Assembly: GCF_900019265.1 (NCBI RefSeq)
Contig: NZ_CYGX02000048.1
Location: forward strand, 23,252 to 87,251
Direction: 5' to 3'
DNA: 64,000 nucleotides
Source: Paraburkholderia ribeironis
GTDB taxonomy: Bacteria > Pseudomonadota > Gammaproteobacteria > Burkholderiales > Burkholderiaceae
The notes below the pieces were generated by a model. It did no database searches. It was not told the DNA's origin and worked only from the letters and a program-made list of their open reading frames with translations. The translations under genes were made by a program, and so were the position numbers. Below are positions 44,132 to 53,657 of the stretch, piece after piece (position 1 is the stretch's first letter; every line of letters starts with the position of its first letter).

Positions 44132-45547
44132 CTAAAGCTTGCCCTGCCCGACTCGCTCGATGAAGCGCCACAGCGCGTCATCGGTCGAGTACGGTACGTT
44201 GAAGCGGAACCACGCGCTCGGCGCATCGTCCGGGCGGAAGTACGAGCCCGGAGCGAGCCAGATGCCGTGCTCGAGCGCGGCCGTCGCCACTTCGCTGGCC
44301 CGCTGTGCGTCGATCGGCAGACGCACCCATAGAAAGAGACCTGCCCGCGGCCGGTAAAACACGTCGAGGCCGAGCGCGTCGAGCCGCTCCTCGACCGTCG
44401 CGTGCGCGAGCTTGAGCCGCTCATTGACCGCCTCGACATGACGCGCGTAGCGCCCCTCGACCAACACCTTGTCGACGATCCGCTCGATCGCTTCCGACGA
44501 CGTCAAGCCCACCGCCATTTTCGTGCGCGCCAGTTCGCGCAGCACCGCCCGCTCGGCGACCACGTAGCCGCAGCGTAGCGCCGGCGTCACCGTCTTCGAA
44601 AAACCGCCGACGTAGAGCACGCGCTGCAAACCTTCCATCGCGGCGAAAAGCGGCGCGCCCGCCGGTGCAAGTTCGCGGCTGACATCGTCTTCGATCACCC
44701 ACGTGCGCTGACGCTCGGCGATCTGCAGCAACCTGAACGCCGCCGACATGCCGAAGGTCGCGCCGGTCGGATTCTGCAGCGTGGTGTTGACGAAGATGGC
44801 CTTCGGCTTGTGCTGTTCGACCAGTGCTTCGAGCATGTCCGTATCGACCCCCGCCGTCGTGCGCGGCACGCCATGCACGACGAGTCCCGCCAGCTTGAGG
44901 ATCTGCAGCAGATTGCAATAGCCGGGGTCCTCGACGATCACGGCATCGCCCGGGCGCAGCAGCGTGCGCACGATCAGATCCAGTCCCTGGGTCGCGCCCT
45001 GCGTGAGCAGCACATTCGAGACGTCGACCGGCAGGCCGCGCCGGTCGAGCTGCTCGGCGATCCGCTCGCGCAGCGGCGCGAACCCGTACGGATGGCCGTA
45101 GTCGCCGAGCCGCGCCGCCGGCACCCGGCTCGTGGCGCGCAACGCGTGTTGCAGGCCGGTCTCGTTGATCCACTCGTTCGGCAGCCAGCCGCCGCCCGCC
45201 TTGATCGGCACCGAATGGTCGGCGAACACGTCGGACAGCAGCCAGGTCGCGGTGAGGCTCGGCGGCTGCCAGTCGGTGGCGGCGACGCGCGTGGCCGGCG
45301 AGCGTGCGGCGACGCGGTAGCCGGAGCCGCGCCGCGCAACCACGAGGCCCATCGACACCAGCCGGTTGTACGCCTCGGTGACGGTGAAGGTGCTCAGCTC
45401 ATGGCTCTGCGCGAGCTGCCGTACCGACGGCAACAGCGCGCCCGCGCGCAGCGATTGCGCCTCGATGGCGCGCGCAAAGCCTTGCACCACCTGCTCGACG
45501 AGCGTCGGGGCGGCGCGGCGGTCGCGTTCGAGTTCCAGTTCGATCAT
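44132..45547 (-). CDS. MocR-type GntR/aminotransferase regulator
   Basis: A 471-residue fusion of a GntR-type winged helix (about 10-82; LLPSVRQLAQSHELSTFTVTEAYNRL) and a class-I aminotransferase-like domain (about 115-465) with the PLP lysine Lys318 in GGFSKTVTP and Asp287-Asp288 upstream. Such proteins act as PLP-dependent activators, as GabR or TauR do. It diverges from the omega-amino-acid aminotransferase gene, its probable target. Confidence 0.92.
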   Translation of the reverse strand: MIELELERDRRAAPTLVEQVVQGFARAIEAQSLRAGALLPSVRQLAQSHELSTFTVTEAYNRLVSMGLVVARRGSGYRVAARSPATRVAATDWQPPSLTATWLLSDVFADHSVPIKAGGGWLPNEWINETGLQHALRATSRVPAARLGDYGHPYGFAPLRERIAEQLDRRGLPVDVSNVLLTQGATQGLDLIVRTLLRPGDAVIVEDPGYCNLLQILKLAGLVVHGVPRTTAGVDTDMLEALVEQHKPKAIFVNTTLQNPTGATFGMSAAFRLLQIAERQRTWVIEDDVSRELAPAGAPLFAAMEGLQRVLYVGGFSKTVTPALRCGYVVAERAVLRELARTKMAVGLTSSEAIERIVDKVLVEGRYARHVEAVNERLKLAHATVEERLDALGLDVFYRPRAGLFLWVRLPIDAQRASEVATAALEHGIWLAPGSYFRPDDAPSAWFRFNVPYSTDDALWRFIERVGQGKL

Positions 45548-45657
45548 GGTCGTGACGAAGAAGCAATCCGCTGCGCGCGGCCGGGTTGTAAATACGTACG
45601 GCACTGCGTAATGCCGCAGTGCGGCAGCACGTGGGCAGCACTGCGGCAGCACCGCAG

Positions 45658-45698
45658 CAGCACTGCGCGGTCCAGCACTGCGCGGTCCAGCACAGCGC
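45658..45698. repeat. 15-bp tandem repeat, about 2.7 copies
   Basis: CAGCACTGCGCGGTC occurs twice head to tail (45658-45672, 45673-45687) followed by a partial third copy to 45698. Further GCAGCAC words precede it from 45624. It lies in the 315-bp divergent region upstream of the MocR gene. Confidence 0.75.
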
Positions 45699-45751
45699 AG
45701 AACGCACCGCCGCGCCGGTCAGCACGCCGATCAGACAGCGCGTTCATCGAC

Positions 45752-45835
45752 ACAGTTGGCGCGAATCCACCATTACAGTTAGCACCACACTACGTCAACT
45801 GTTTATGCCGCCATTAAACCGCGAACGCTACAGTT
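45752..45835. promoter_or_regulatory. Cluster of ACAGTT hexamers upstream of the aminotransferase gene
   Basis: ACAGTT occurs at 45752, 45775 and 45830 in direct orientation and inverted as AACTGT at 45797, all within 110 bp of the aminotransferase ATG. Repeated, widely spaced half-sites are typical of MocR-family binding. Confidence 0.5.
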
Positions 45836-45862
45836 TCGCTACGCCACTTCGAGGAGATACCC

Positions 45863-47191
45863 ATGACTTCGCGCCCCGTCATCGACGACCTGTCGTCTTT
45901 CTGGATGCCCTTCACGGCCAACCGACAATTCAAGGCCGCGCCACGCCTGCTCGAATCGGCCAAGGGCATGTACTACCGCAGCACGGACGGGCGCGAGGTG
46001 CTCGACGGCTGCGCGGGTCTGTGGTGCGTGAACGCGGGCCACGGCCGTGACGAGATCGTCGCGGCGATCACCCAGCAACTGTCTACGCTCGACTTCGCGC
46101 CGACCTTCCAGATGGGCCACCCGCTCGCCTTCGAAGCGGCCACCAAAGTCGCCGGGCTGATGCCGGCCGGCCTCGACCGGATCTTCTTCACGAACTCAGG
46201 GTCCGAATCGGTCGACACCGCACTGAAAATCGCGCTCGCGTACCACCGTTCGCGCGGCGAAGCGCAGCGCACGCGCCTGATCGGCCGCGAGCGCGGCTAT
46301 CACGGCGTGGGCTTCGGCGGCATCTCGGTCGGCGGCATCGCGGCGAATCGCAAAACCTTCTCCGGCGCACTGCTGCCGGCCGTCGATCATCTGCCGCACA
46401 CGCATAGCCTCGAACACAACGCGTTTTCGAAGGGTCAGCCCGCTTGGGGCGCGCATCTGGCGGAAGATCTGGAGCGCATCGTCGCGCTGCACGACGCGTC
46501 GACCATCGCCGCGGTGATCGTCGAACCGGTGGCCGGCTCGACGGGTGTGCTGATTCCGCCGCAAGGCTATCTGCAAAAGCTGCGCGAAATCTGCACGAAG
46601 CACGGCATCCTGCTGATTTTCGACGAAGTGATCACCGGTTTCGGCCGCATCGGCAAGGCCACGGCGAGCGAGTATTTCGGCGTGACGCCGGATCTGATCA
46701 CGATGGCGAAGGCGATCAACAACGCGTCGATCCCGATGGGCGCGGTGGCGGCCAGCCGCACGATCCACGACACGATCGTCAACAGCGGCGCGCAAGGCGC
46801 GATCGAGCTATTCCACGGCTACACGTATTCGGCCCACCCGGCCGCGGCCGCCGCCGCTATCGCGACGCTCGATCTGTATCGCCGCGAAGGGCTGTTCGAG
46901 CGCGCAGCCACGCTGGCCCCGGCCTTCGAAGCCGCTGCCCACTCGCTGCGGGGCGCGAAGCACGTGAAAGACGTGCGCAATCTCGGCTTGATCGCGGGCG
47001 TGGAACTCGAATCGCGCGACGGCGCGCCGGGCGCGCGGGCCTACGAAGCGTTCGTCAAATGCTTCGAGGCTGGCGTGCTGATGCGCTTCACGGGCGACAT
47101 CCTGGCGTTTTCGCCGCCGCTCATCATCAATGAAGAGCAGATCGCGCATATCTTCAAGACCGTGGGCGACGTGCTGGCGACCGTGCAGTAA
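45863..47191 (+). CDS. bauA: Omega-amino acid:pyruvate aminotransferase
   Basis: A 442-residue class-III aminotransferase with the family start LDDLSSFWMPFTANRQFKAAPR-like, DEVITGFGR (Asp254) and the PLP lysine Lys283 in TMAKAINN. The whole sequence has the layout of beta-alanine:pyruvate transaminase. It would convert beta-alanine or another omega-amine and pyruvate to an aldehyde and alanine. No methylmalonate-semialdehyde dehydrogenase follows, so the next step is encoded elsewhere. GAGGAG precedes the ATG. The divergent MocR gene is the probable regulator. Confidence 0.9.
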   Translation: MTSRPVIDDLSSFWMPFTANRQFKAAPRLLESAKGMYYRSTDGREVLDGCAGLWCVNAGHGRDEIVAAITQQLSTLDFAPTFQMGHPLAFEAATKVAGLMPAGLDRIFFTNSGSESVDTALKIALAYHRSRGEAQRTRLIGRERGYHGVGFGGISVGGIAANRKTFSGALLPAVDHLPHTHSLEHNAFSKGQPAWGAHLAEDLERIVALHDASTIAAVIVEPVAGSTGVLIPPQGYLQKLREICTKHGILLIFDEVITGFGRIGKATASEYFGVTPDLITMAKAINNASIPMGAVAASRTIHDTIVNSGAQGAIELFHGYTYSAHPAAAAAAIATLDLYRREGLFERAATLAPAFEAAAHSLRGAKHVKDVRNLGLIAGVELESRDGAPGARAYEAFVKCFEAGVLMRFTGDILAFSPPLIINEEQIAHIFKTVGDVLATVQ

Positions 47192-47212
47192 CGACGCGGC
47201 GACACGCCGGCG

Positions 47213-47256
47213 AGAAGGCGGCGGCACGCGTTGGCGTGCCGCCGCCTTCTTCTTTC
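47213..47256 (+). terminator. Strong rho-independent terminator of the aminotransferase gene
   Basis: A perfect 17-bp stem (47213-47229 with 47234-47250) and a GTTG loop are followed by TCTTTC. It lies 22 bp after the stop codon. Confidence 0.85.
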
Positions 47257-47353
47257 TGTCAACGCGTGCGGCTTTCCTTGAACACGAGCATTCCGCCCAA
47301 TCCGCACGTCAGACACGCTCCGCTCGCTCGATACACCCAGCACGCACCCAACT

Positions 47354-47869
47354 TCAGTGATGCGCGCGTGTGCGCGCTCCCTTCTTGGCCGCCGCAGAAC
47401 GCCCCGCAGCGCCCTTCGTCGCGGCAGCCTTCTTCGCCGCCGCAGAACGGCTCGCCGCCGGGCGTTTGGCCGCCGCCGACTTCGCCTGCGTCGACATGGC
47501 CGCAGCCGATGCGCCCGCGCGGCTCTCGCGTTTCAGTGCGTTGGTGGATGCGCGTGAGCGCTTCGCAGTCGACTCCTTGCTCGCGGTTTTCTTCGCCGTG
47601 CCGCCGCGTTGGCCGGCAGCGATGTCCTTCTCCGCTTTCTTGCGGGTCGCTTCGCTGGTGGTGCCTTTTTTGGGCGCCTTCACGGCGACGCCCGCGCGTC
47701 GCGCTTCCGACAGGCCGATGGCGATCGCCTGCTTGGCCGACCTGACGCCGTGCTTGCCGGCGCGCACCTTGTCGACCTGTTCCTTGACGAATTCTCCCGC
47801 CTGCGTACTGGGTGCCTTGCCGGCGCGTTTGTCGGCCTCGGCACGCTTGAGGGTTTTCTGTTCAGGCAT
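47354..47869 (-). CDS. DUF6496 protein with Lys/Ala-rich tail
   Basis: A 171-residue basic protein. The N-terminal half (about 1-75) contains GEFVKEQVDKVRAGKHGVRSAKQAIAIGLSEARRAGV, characteristic of the small DUF6496 domain. The second half is a low-complexity tail of Ala, Lys, Ser, Thr and Arg (AAAKR, AAAKK, AATKG repeats) like the C-terminal tail of histone H1-type proteins, suggesting nucleic-acid binding. GGAGGA precedes the ATG at 47869. Confidence 0.82.
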   Translation of the reverse strand: MPEQKTLKRAEADKRAGKAPSTQAGEFVKEQVDKVRAGKHGVRSAKQAIAIGLSEARRAGVAVKAPKKGTTSEATRKKAEKDIAAGQRGGTAKKTASKESTAKRSRASTNALKRESRAGASAAAMSTQAKSAAAKRPAASRSAAAKKAAATKGAAGRSAAAKKGARTRAHH

Positions 47870-48158
47870 GATCGTCCTCCAGTTTTGGCTGTGGCCTATG
47901 TCATGCAGCAACGTCCGTGCCGGGGTGGCCGGGCGCATCGGCATCCGGTCGCGCAGCGCCATCGGCCGGCCGCTGCACGCTTGCGCATCGCTCGCACGCA
48001 ATGGCGCGGCCCGCGCGGATCGCCGGCGTAAATTCGGCTATTGCCCGCATCGCCGCGCCGCTTCGGCAAATCGGTCAGCGGGGCTCGCGCCCGTCAGCCG
48101 GACGGCGTATGGTGTTGGCAAGGGTCGGCGTCGTAGTCCGACCTGACGGGAGACGTCC

Positions 48159-48410
48159 ATGAAGATACCGACCGTTCGCGCAGGAGCGCATATCGAAGGC
48201 GTGCACTGGGTCGCCGAATACGTCGAAGACGTTCACGAGATTCGCATCTTTCGCGAAGGCCAGGAAGTGGATGTGCACAACGCGCCCTCCACCCTGTTCG
48301 GCGACGAGGAGAACGCGGGCTCCAAGAGCACCGCGGATCATCGTGCGATCGAAGCCGCCGTGCTGGCTTATCTGAAGCGTTTCGTCATCGAGCACGACGC
48401 TGAGGAGTAG
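48159..48410 (+). CDS. Small hypothetical acidic protein
   Basis: An 83-residue protein with several Glu/Asp pairs and a balanced, protein-like composition (VHWVAEYVEDVHEIRIFREGQEVDVHNAP). GGGAG precedes the ATG. No signal peptide or known motif; family not recognised. It stands alone between the DUF6496 gene and the ABC importer genes. Confidence 0.65.
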   Translation: MKIPTVRAGAHIEGVHWVAEYVEDVHEIRIFREGQEVDVHNAPSTLFGDEENAGSKSTADHRAIEAAVLAYLKRFVIEHDAEE

Positions 48411-48483
48411 CGGGTCGCGGCGCCGGTGCGGTGGCCGTGGCGAGTAAGGCGGCATCGTGCGCGCCAGGGTTCGTTTCCCGCGC

Positions 48484-48508
48484 GCCTGCGGCGCCGGCCG
48501 CCGCAGGC
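48484..48508. terminator. Hairpin between convergent genes
   Basis: GCCTGCGGC (48484-48492) and GCCGCAGGC (48500-48508) form a 9-bp stem with a 7-nt loop between the small gene and the 3' end of the binding-protein gene. There is no T run. Confidence 0.4.
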
Positions 48509-48574
48509 ATGCTACCCGCACCATGACACGGACTCCGCGCCGCTAGCGCGAAGCTGGCAGAGCGAGCAAGGCGC

Positions 48575-49783
48575 TCAGTCCGCAGGCCGCAGCTTCCTGA
48601 CCTCGGCGTCCGTTGGCTGCACGCTGGCGCCGTCGATATACCGGTACGACGTCATCACGCCCTTGCCGTCCTTCAACCCCGTCACGCCGACGTACGCGCC
48701 CATGGTCGACTGATTGTCCTGCGCCCGATAGGTGATCGGCCCAAATGGCGTCTGCACATTGAGGCCCTTGAACGCGGCGGCGAGTTTGTCCGGGTCGACC
48801 GAACCGGCCTTCCTGATCCCGTCCGCGATCGACATCAGCGCCGAGTAGCCCACCACCGAGCCGAGCCGCGGATAGTCGTGATATTTGGCCTGATACGCGT
48901 CGACAAACTTCCTGTTAGCCGCCGTATCGATCGAATACCACGGGTAGCCCGTCACGATCCAGCCGGTCGGCGCTTCCGCGCCCAGCGGATCGAGATAGTC
49001 CGGCTCACCGGTCAGCAACGACACCACGCTGCGGTCCTTGAAGAGCCCGCGCGTATTGCCCTCACGCACGAACTTGCCCAGATCCGCGCTGAACAGCACG
49101 TTGAAAATCGCATCCGGTTTCGCATCGGCGATCGCCTGGGTCACGGCGCCCGCGTCGAGGTTGCCGAGCGGTGTCGCCTGTTCGACGACGAACTGCACAT
49201 CCGGCTGCGCTGCCGTCAGCAGCTTCTTGAAGGTCGCCACCGCGGATTGCCCGTACTCGTAGTTCGGATAGACCAGCGCCCAGCGCTTCTTCTTCAGTTT
49301 GGCCGCTTCCGGCACCAGCATCGCGACCTGCATGTAGGTCGACGGACGCAGACGGTACGTGTATTTATTGCCGTCGGCCCAGACGATCTTGTCGGTCAAC
49401 GGTTCGGCGGCGAGGAAGAAGATCTTCTTCTGCTTCGCGAAGTCGGCCAGCGCGAGGCCGGTGTTCGACAGGAAGCCGCCGAACAGCAACTGCACCTGCT
49501 CTCGCGCGATCAGCTCCTGCGCGACGCGAATCGTGTCGCCGGGGTTGCCGTTGTCGTCGCGCGAGACCACTTCGAGCGGCTTGCCGAGCACGCCGCCGGC
49601 GGCATTCACCTGCTCGAGCGCGAGATTCCAACCGTTCTTGTAAGGCCCGAGAAAGGCGGGCTGCGCCTTGTAGCTATTGATCTCACCGATCTTGATGGTC
49701 TGCTGCGCGCTCGCGCCGAAGGCGGCAAGCGTGCATACCATCGACACCGTGAGGCGAGAGATCCATCCTGCGCGCGTGGTCAT
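48575..49783 (-). CDS. LIV-family periplasmic binding protein
   Basis: A 402-residue binding protein with signal peptide ending GASA (cleavage near residue 26) and the type-I fold typical of LivJ/LivK relatives (IKIGEINSYKAQPAFLGPYKNGWNLALEQVNAAGG). Members of this family bind branched-chain amino acids, amides or aromatic acids. It is the last gene of the importer operon, 64 bp after livF. The neighbouring pca genes suggest an aromatic-acid ligand, which is inference. Confidence 0.88.
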   Translation of the reverse strand: MTTRAGWISRLTVSMVCTLAAFGASAQQTIKIGEINSYKAQPAFLGPYKNGWNLALEQVNAAGGVLGKPLEVVSRDDNGNPGDTIRVAQELIAREQVQLLFGGFLSNTGLALADFAKQKKIFFLAAEPLTDKIVWADGNKYTYRLRPSTYMQVAMLVPEAAKLKKKRWALVYPNYEYGQSAVATFKKLLTAAQPDVQFVVEQATPLGNLDAGAVTQAIADAKPDAIFNVLFSADLGKFVREGNTRGLFKDRSVVSLLTGEPDYLDPLGAEAPTGWIVTGYPWYSIDTAANRKFVDAYQAKYHDYPRLGSVVGYSALMSIADGIRKAGSVDPDKLAAAFKGLNVQTPFGPITYRAQDNQSTMGAYVGVTGLKDGKGVMTSYRYIDGASVQPTDAEVRKLRPAD

Positions 49784-49847
49784 GCGTTTCTCCGTTATAA
49801 GAAGGATTGTGTGAATGCTGATTTTTTTGGGGTGTGCGGGCGGGCGC

Positions 49848-50561
49848 TCACACGCTCAGATAAGCGCGCCTGACTGTTTCGTTTTGCGCGAGTTCGCCAA
49901 TCGTGCCGCTAAAGCGGATCTGCCCTTTTTCGAGCACATACGCGCGGTCGCTGACCAGCCCGGCGAAGTGCAGATTCTGTTCGGACAACAGAATAGATAG
50001 CCCTTCGCGCTTGAGTTCGAGAATCATGTTGGCCATCTGTTCGACGATCACCGGCGCGACGCCTTCCGATGGTTCATCGAGCAGCACCAGATACGGATTG
50101 CCCATCAACGTGCGCGAGACGGTCAGCATCTGCTGCTCGCCGCCGCTCATCTGGCCGCCTGGACGACGCGGCATTTCACCGAGGTTCGGAAAGAGGCGGA
50201 ACAGTTTATCCGGCGTCCATTGCGGCGCGCCTTCGCGCGGCGGCTGACGACCGGTGTCGAGGTTCTCCATCACCGTCAGGTCCGCGAACACGCGCCGGTC
50301 TTCGGGCACGAAGCCCATGCCCATGCGCGCGACCCGGTACGGTGCCAACGCACTGATGTTCTGCCCGCGAAACGTCACTTCACCGTGACGGCGCGGCAGC
50401 AGCCCCATCACCGCTTTCATCGTCGTCGATTTGCCCGCGCCGTTGCGGCCCATCAGCGCAACGACTTCGCCCCGGCCGACTTCGAGATCGACGTCGAACA
50501 GGATCTGCGCGCGGCCGTAGAACGCGTTGAGGCCGCAGACTTTCAGCAGCGGCTCACTCAT
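49848..50561 (-). CDS. livF: LIV-type ABC transporter ATPase LivF
   Basis: A 237-residue ATPase with Walker A GRNGAGKST, signature MSGGEQQM and Walker B LVLLDEPSEG. Its ATG overlaps the livG stop by 4 bp. It pairs with LivG to drive the LivHM permease. Confidence 0.93.
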   Translation of the reverse strand: MSEPLLKVCGLNAFYGRAQILFDVDLEVGRGEVVALMGRNGAGKSTTMKAVMGLLPRRHGEVTFRGQNISALAPYRVARMGMGFVPEDRRVFADLTVMENLDTGRQPPREGAPQWTPDKLFRLFPNLGEMPRRPGGQMSGGEQQMLTVSRTLMGNPYLVLLDEPSEGVAPVIVEQMANMILELKREGLSILLSEQNLHFAGLVSDRAYVLEKGQIRFSGTIGELAQNETVRRAYLSV

Positions 50562-51367
50562 TGCCGCGCTCCTCGCGCGGGCACGCGGCCAGTCGTGTCA
50601 TCCAGCGATGCATGCGGCCGGAAGGTCTTGCCGGTGCCGAAATAGACTTCCTGCACGCGCGGGTCGTTGCGGATCGTTTCGGCGTCGCCCTCGGCGATCA
50701 GCTTGCCGCGCGCCAGCACGATCATGCGATCGGCGTACGCGAATACGACGTCCATGCTGTGCTCGGTAAACAGCACGCCGATCTGTTGCTCGGTGACGAG
50801 ACGTTTGGTCAGGGCCATCAACTCGTTGCGCTCCTGCGGGGCCATGCCGGCGGTGGGCTCGTCCATCAGCAGCAGCTTCGGCCGGTTGGCCAACGCTATG
50901 GCCAACTCGACGCGCTTCACGTCGCCATAGGCGAGCACGCCGCACGCGCGGTTCGCATGCGCGCTCATGCCGACCTGTTCGAGCAAGGTGAACGCTTCAT
51001 CGGCGTAGCGCGATCCTGTGGACTTCCACAGGCCGAAGGTTTTGCGTTCGCGCGAGACCAGCGCCATCTGCACGTTTTCAAGCACGGTCATCGAGTTGAA
51101 GGTCGCGGCGATCTGGAACGTGCGGCCCACACCGAGCCGCCAGATGTCGCGCGCACGCATGCCGACCAGCTCGTGACCGTCGAGACGAATGGAACCGGCC
51201 GACGGCTGCAACTGCCCGTTGACCATGTTGAAGCAAGTCGATTTGCCAGCGCCGTTCGGCCCGAGCAGCGCCAGCAGCTGACCGGCTTCGAGATTGAACG
51301 ACACATCGTCCAGCGCCTTCAGCCCGCCGAACGAGCGCGACAGACCGGCTACGCGCAGCAGGCTCAT
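50558..51367 (-). CDS. livG: LIV-type ABC transporter ATPase LivG
   Basis: A 269-residue ATPase with Walker A GPNGAGKST, a signature region GVLAYGDVKRVELA and Walker B LLLMDEPTAGM. The start overlaps the stop of the permease gene as ATGA. The C-terminal tail is slightly longer than usual. Confidence 0.93.
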   Translation of the reverse strand: MSLLRVAGLSRSFGGLKALDDVSFNLEAGQLLALLGPNGAGKSTCFNMVNGQLQPSAGSIRLDGHELVGMRARDIWRLGVGRTFQIAATFNSMTVLENVQMALVSRERKTFGLWKSTGSRYADEAFTLLEQVGMSAHANRACGVLAYGDVKRVELAIALANRPKLLLMDEPTAGMAPQERNELMALTKRLVTEQQIGVLFTEHSMDVVFAYADRMIVLARGKLIAEGDAETIRNDPRVQEVYFGTGKTFRPHASLDDTTGRVPARGARQ

Positions 51368-53316
51368 AGACCCTCCTTGACCGAGGCGGCGCGTTGCGAC
51401 GACGACACCGCGCTGCCGTCCGCATGGTCGGCTTTATCGGCGGAGTCGTCGCCGAAACGCTCGCGCATGAAACCCACGATGCCTTGCGGAAACGCCATCA
51501 CCAGCAGCAGAATCGCGAAGCCCAGCAGCGCTTGCCAATAATCGGTTTGCCGCGCGACGGTGTCCTGCAGCCACGTGAACACGGCGGCGCCCACGATCGG
51601 GCCGCTCAGTGTCTGGAGGCCGCCTAGCAGCACCATCACGAGGCCGTCCACGGAACGGCTCACGCTGATGACTTCCGGCGAAATGGTTCCCTTCGAGAAC
51701 GCGTACAGCGAGCCGGCCAGCCCGCAGAACAACGACGCAATCACGAACGCCGCCCACTGCACGCGCTTCACGTCGATGCCGATCGCCTCGGCACGCAACG
51801 CGGAATCGCGCGCCGCGCGCATCGCGTAGCCCAGCGGCGAAAACAGCATCTTGCGCAACAGCCACACACCGAGCACCGCACACACCAGCGTCAGGTAGTA
51901 AAACGCCACCGGCGACGACAACCAGCTCGACGGCCACAAGCCGAGCACGCCGTTGCTACCGCCCGTCACGTCGTCCCACTGGAACACGACCGACCAGACG
52001 ATCTGCGCGAACGCGAGTGTCAGCATCGCGAGGTAGACGCCTGAAAGGCGCACGCAGAACCAGCCGAACACCAGCGCGCCACCCACTGCGAGCAGCGGTC
52101 CGAGCAGCAGCGCGGCTTCCATCGGCAGGTTCAGCACCTTGAGGAACAGCGCGGCGCCGTATGCGCCCAGCCCGAAGTACGCGGCGTGGCCAAACGAATG
52201 CATGCCGCCCGGTCCCATGATGAAATGCAGGCTGGTCGCGAACAGCACGGCGATCAGGATTTCGACCAACAGCACCGGCATGTACGGAAACGCGTTGGCC
52301 GCGAGCGGCGCGAGCACGAGGACCAGCAACGCGAGCGCGGCGAGCCATTTCAGGCGCTTGCCCGCCGGACGCAACGGCGTCTCCGGCGCCGCCATGCCAC
52401 GCACCGCGACGCTCGCGCGGCCAAGCAGACCCCACGGCCGCACCACCAGCACGACCGCCATCACGACGAATTCGGCCACCAGCGTGAAGCGGCTCAACGA
52501 CAGGCCCACGCCGAAGATCGCTACATGGCCGATGCCGATGCACAGCGCCTTGATCTCCGCGATGATCAGCGCGGCGATGAACGCGCCCGGAATCGACCCC
52601 ATGCCGCCGACCACCACCACGACGAACGCATTGCCGATCGTCTCCAGATCCAGCGACAGATTCGCCGACATGCGCGGCCCCTGCAACGCGCCGCCGAGTC
52701 CGGCGAGAAACGCGCCGACGAAAAACACCCCGGTAAACAGCCACGCCTGATTGATGCCCAGCGCGCCGAGCATCTCGCGATCCTGGGTCGCGGCGCGCAC
52801 CAGCGTGCCCCAGCGCGTGCGCGTCAACGCGTACCAGAGCAGCAGCAACACCACCGGGCCGATCACGATCAACGCGACGTCGTAGGTTGGCAGCGGATAA
52901 CCGAGAAAATCGACCGCGCCTGCCAGGTGTGGCGCACGCGGTCCGAACAGGTCCTCGGGGCCCCACAGCCACAACGCGGCGTCGCGAAAGATCAGCACCA
53001 GGGCGAAGGTGGCGAGCAGGTGGAACAATTCGGGGGCCCGATAGATGCGTCGCAGGACGATCATTTCGACCAGCGCGCCCAGCACCGCGACCACCAGCGC
53101 GGCTGCCAGCACCGACAGCCAGAAGCCGCCCACGGTATGGCCGAAGCGGCTCGCGATGCTGTACGCGACGTAGATGCCGAACATATAGAACGAGCCGTGC
53201 GCAAAGTTGACGATGCGCGTCACGCCGAAGATCAGCGACAAACCGGCGGCGACCAGAAACAGCGTCGACGCGTCGGCGAGTCCGTTGACCAGTTGTACCA
53301 GCAAATTCGAAAACAT
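51364..53316 (-). CDS. Fused LivH-LivM permease
   Basis: A permease of about 650 residues that joins both membrane subunits. Residues about 1-290 match LivH (FGVTRIVNFAHGSFYM, GMGSIPGAFIAA) and residues about 320-620 match LivM (GPGGMHSFGHAAYFGLGAYG, GGLQTLSGPIVGAAVF), with a linker of about 30 residues. I chose the ATG at 53316 with GAGGG upstream; the open frame extends far further without coding character. It is the first gene of the importer operon, separated from the pca genes by 341 bp and a terminator. Confidence 0.9.
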   Translation of the reverse strand: MFSNLLVQLVNGLADASTLFLVAAGLSLIFGVTRIVNFAHGSFYMFGIYVAYSIASRFGHTVGGFWLSVLAAALVVAVLGALVEMIVLRRIYRAPELFHLLATFALVLIFRDAALWLWGPEDLFGPRAPHLAGAVDFLGYPLPTYDVALIVIGPVVLLLLWYALTRTRWGTLVRAATQDREMLGALGINQAWLFTGVFFVGAFLAGLGGALQGPRMSANLSLDLETIGNAFVVVVVGGMGSIPGAFIAALIIAEIKALCIGIGHVAIFGVGLSLSRFTLVAEFVVMAVVLVVRPWGLLGRASVAVRGMAAPETPLRPAGKRLKWLAALALLVLVLAPLAANAFPYMPVLLVEILIAVLFATSLHFIMGPGGMHSFGHAAYFGLGAYGAALFLKVLNLPMEAALLLGPLLAVGGALVFGWFCVRLSGVYLAMLTLAFAQIVWSVVFQWDDVTGGSNGVLGLWPSSWLSSPVAFYYLTLVCAVLGVWLLRKMLFSPLGYAMRAARDSALRAEAIGIDVKRVQWAAFVIASLFCGLAGSLYAFSKGTISPEVISVSRSVDGLVMVLLGGLQTLSGPIVGAAVFTWLQDTVARQTDYWQALLGFAILLLVMAFPQGIVGFMRERFGDDSADKADHADGSAVSSSQRAASVKEGL

Positions 53317-53597
53317 CACGACCCTCAGCAGCTTGCCGGGCGGCACATGCGCGGCACGCGCAGCGCTCCCCTGCAAACGTTGCAGCGCGTGCGGCACCAT
53401 GCGCGCACGCGTCAACGGCAGGACACTACCAGCGAAACGAGCGGATGCAAAACCCAGCGCAACCCGTCTTCGCCCTCGATCCCACTCACCTGCAAGCCGC
53501 CGACGCGCGCCAGCGCGGGCAATAGCGCAAGCGACGGCGGGCACGGCTGCGGTCGTGGCGACCCGCAGCGCAAGCGAACACGAGCACGGCAGCGCAT

Positions 53598-53630
53598 AAA
53601 AAAACGCGCGCCGGGGTTTGCCGGCGCGCG
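53598..53630 (-). terminator. Rho-independent terminator of the pca operon
   Basis: On the minus strand, CGCGCGCCGG and CCGGCGCGCG (53630-53621 and 53614-53605) form a 10-bp stem with a 6-nt loop followed by seven T. It lies 28 bp after the pcaC stop codon and separates pca from the LIV importer genes. Confidence 0.88.
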
Positions 53631-53657
53631 CTTTGCATCGCGGGACCGCGGATAGTA

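Noticed and set aside
52186..53655. 489-residue plus-strand frame opposite the LivHM permease
   Set aside because: Gln/Arg/His-rich antisense frame without start signals; the permease motifs on the minus strand are unambiguous.
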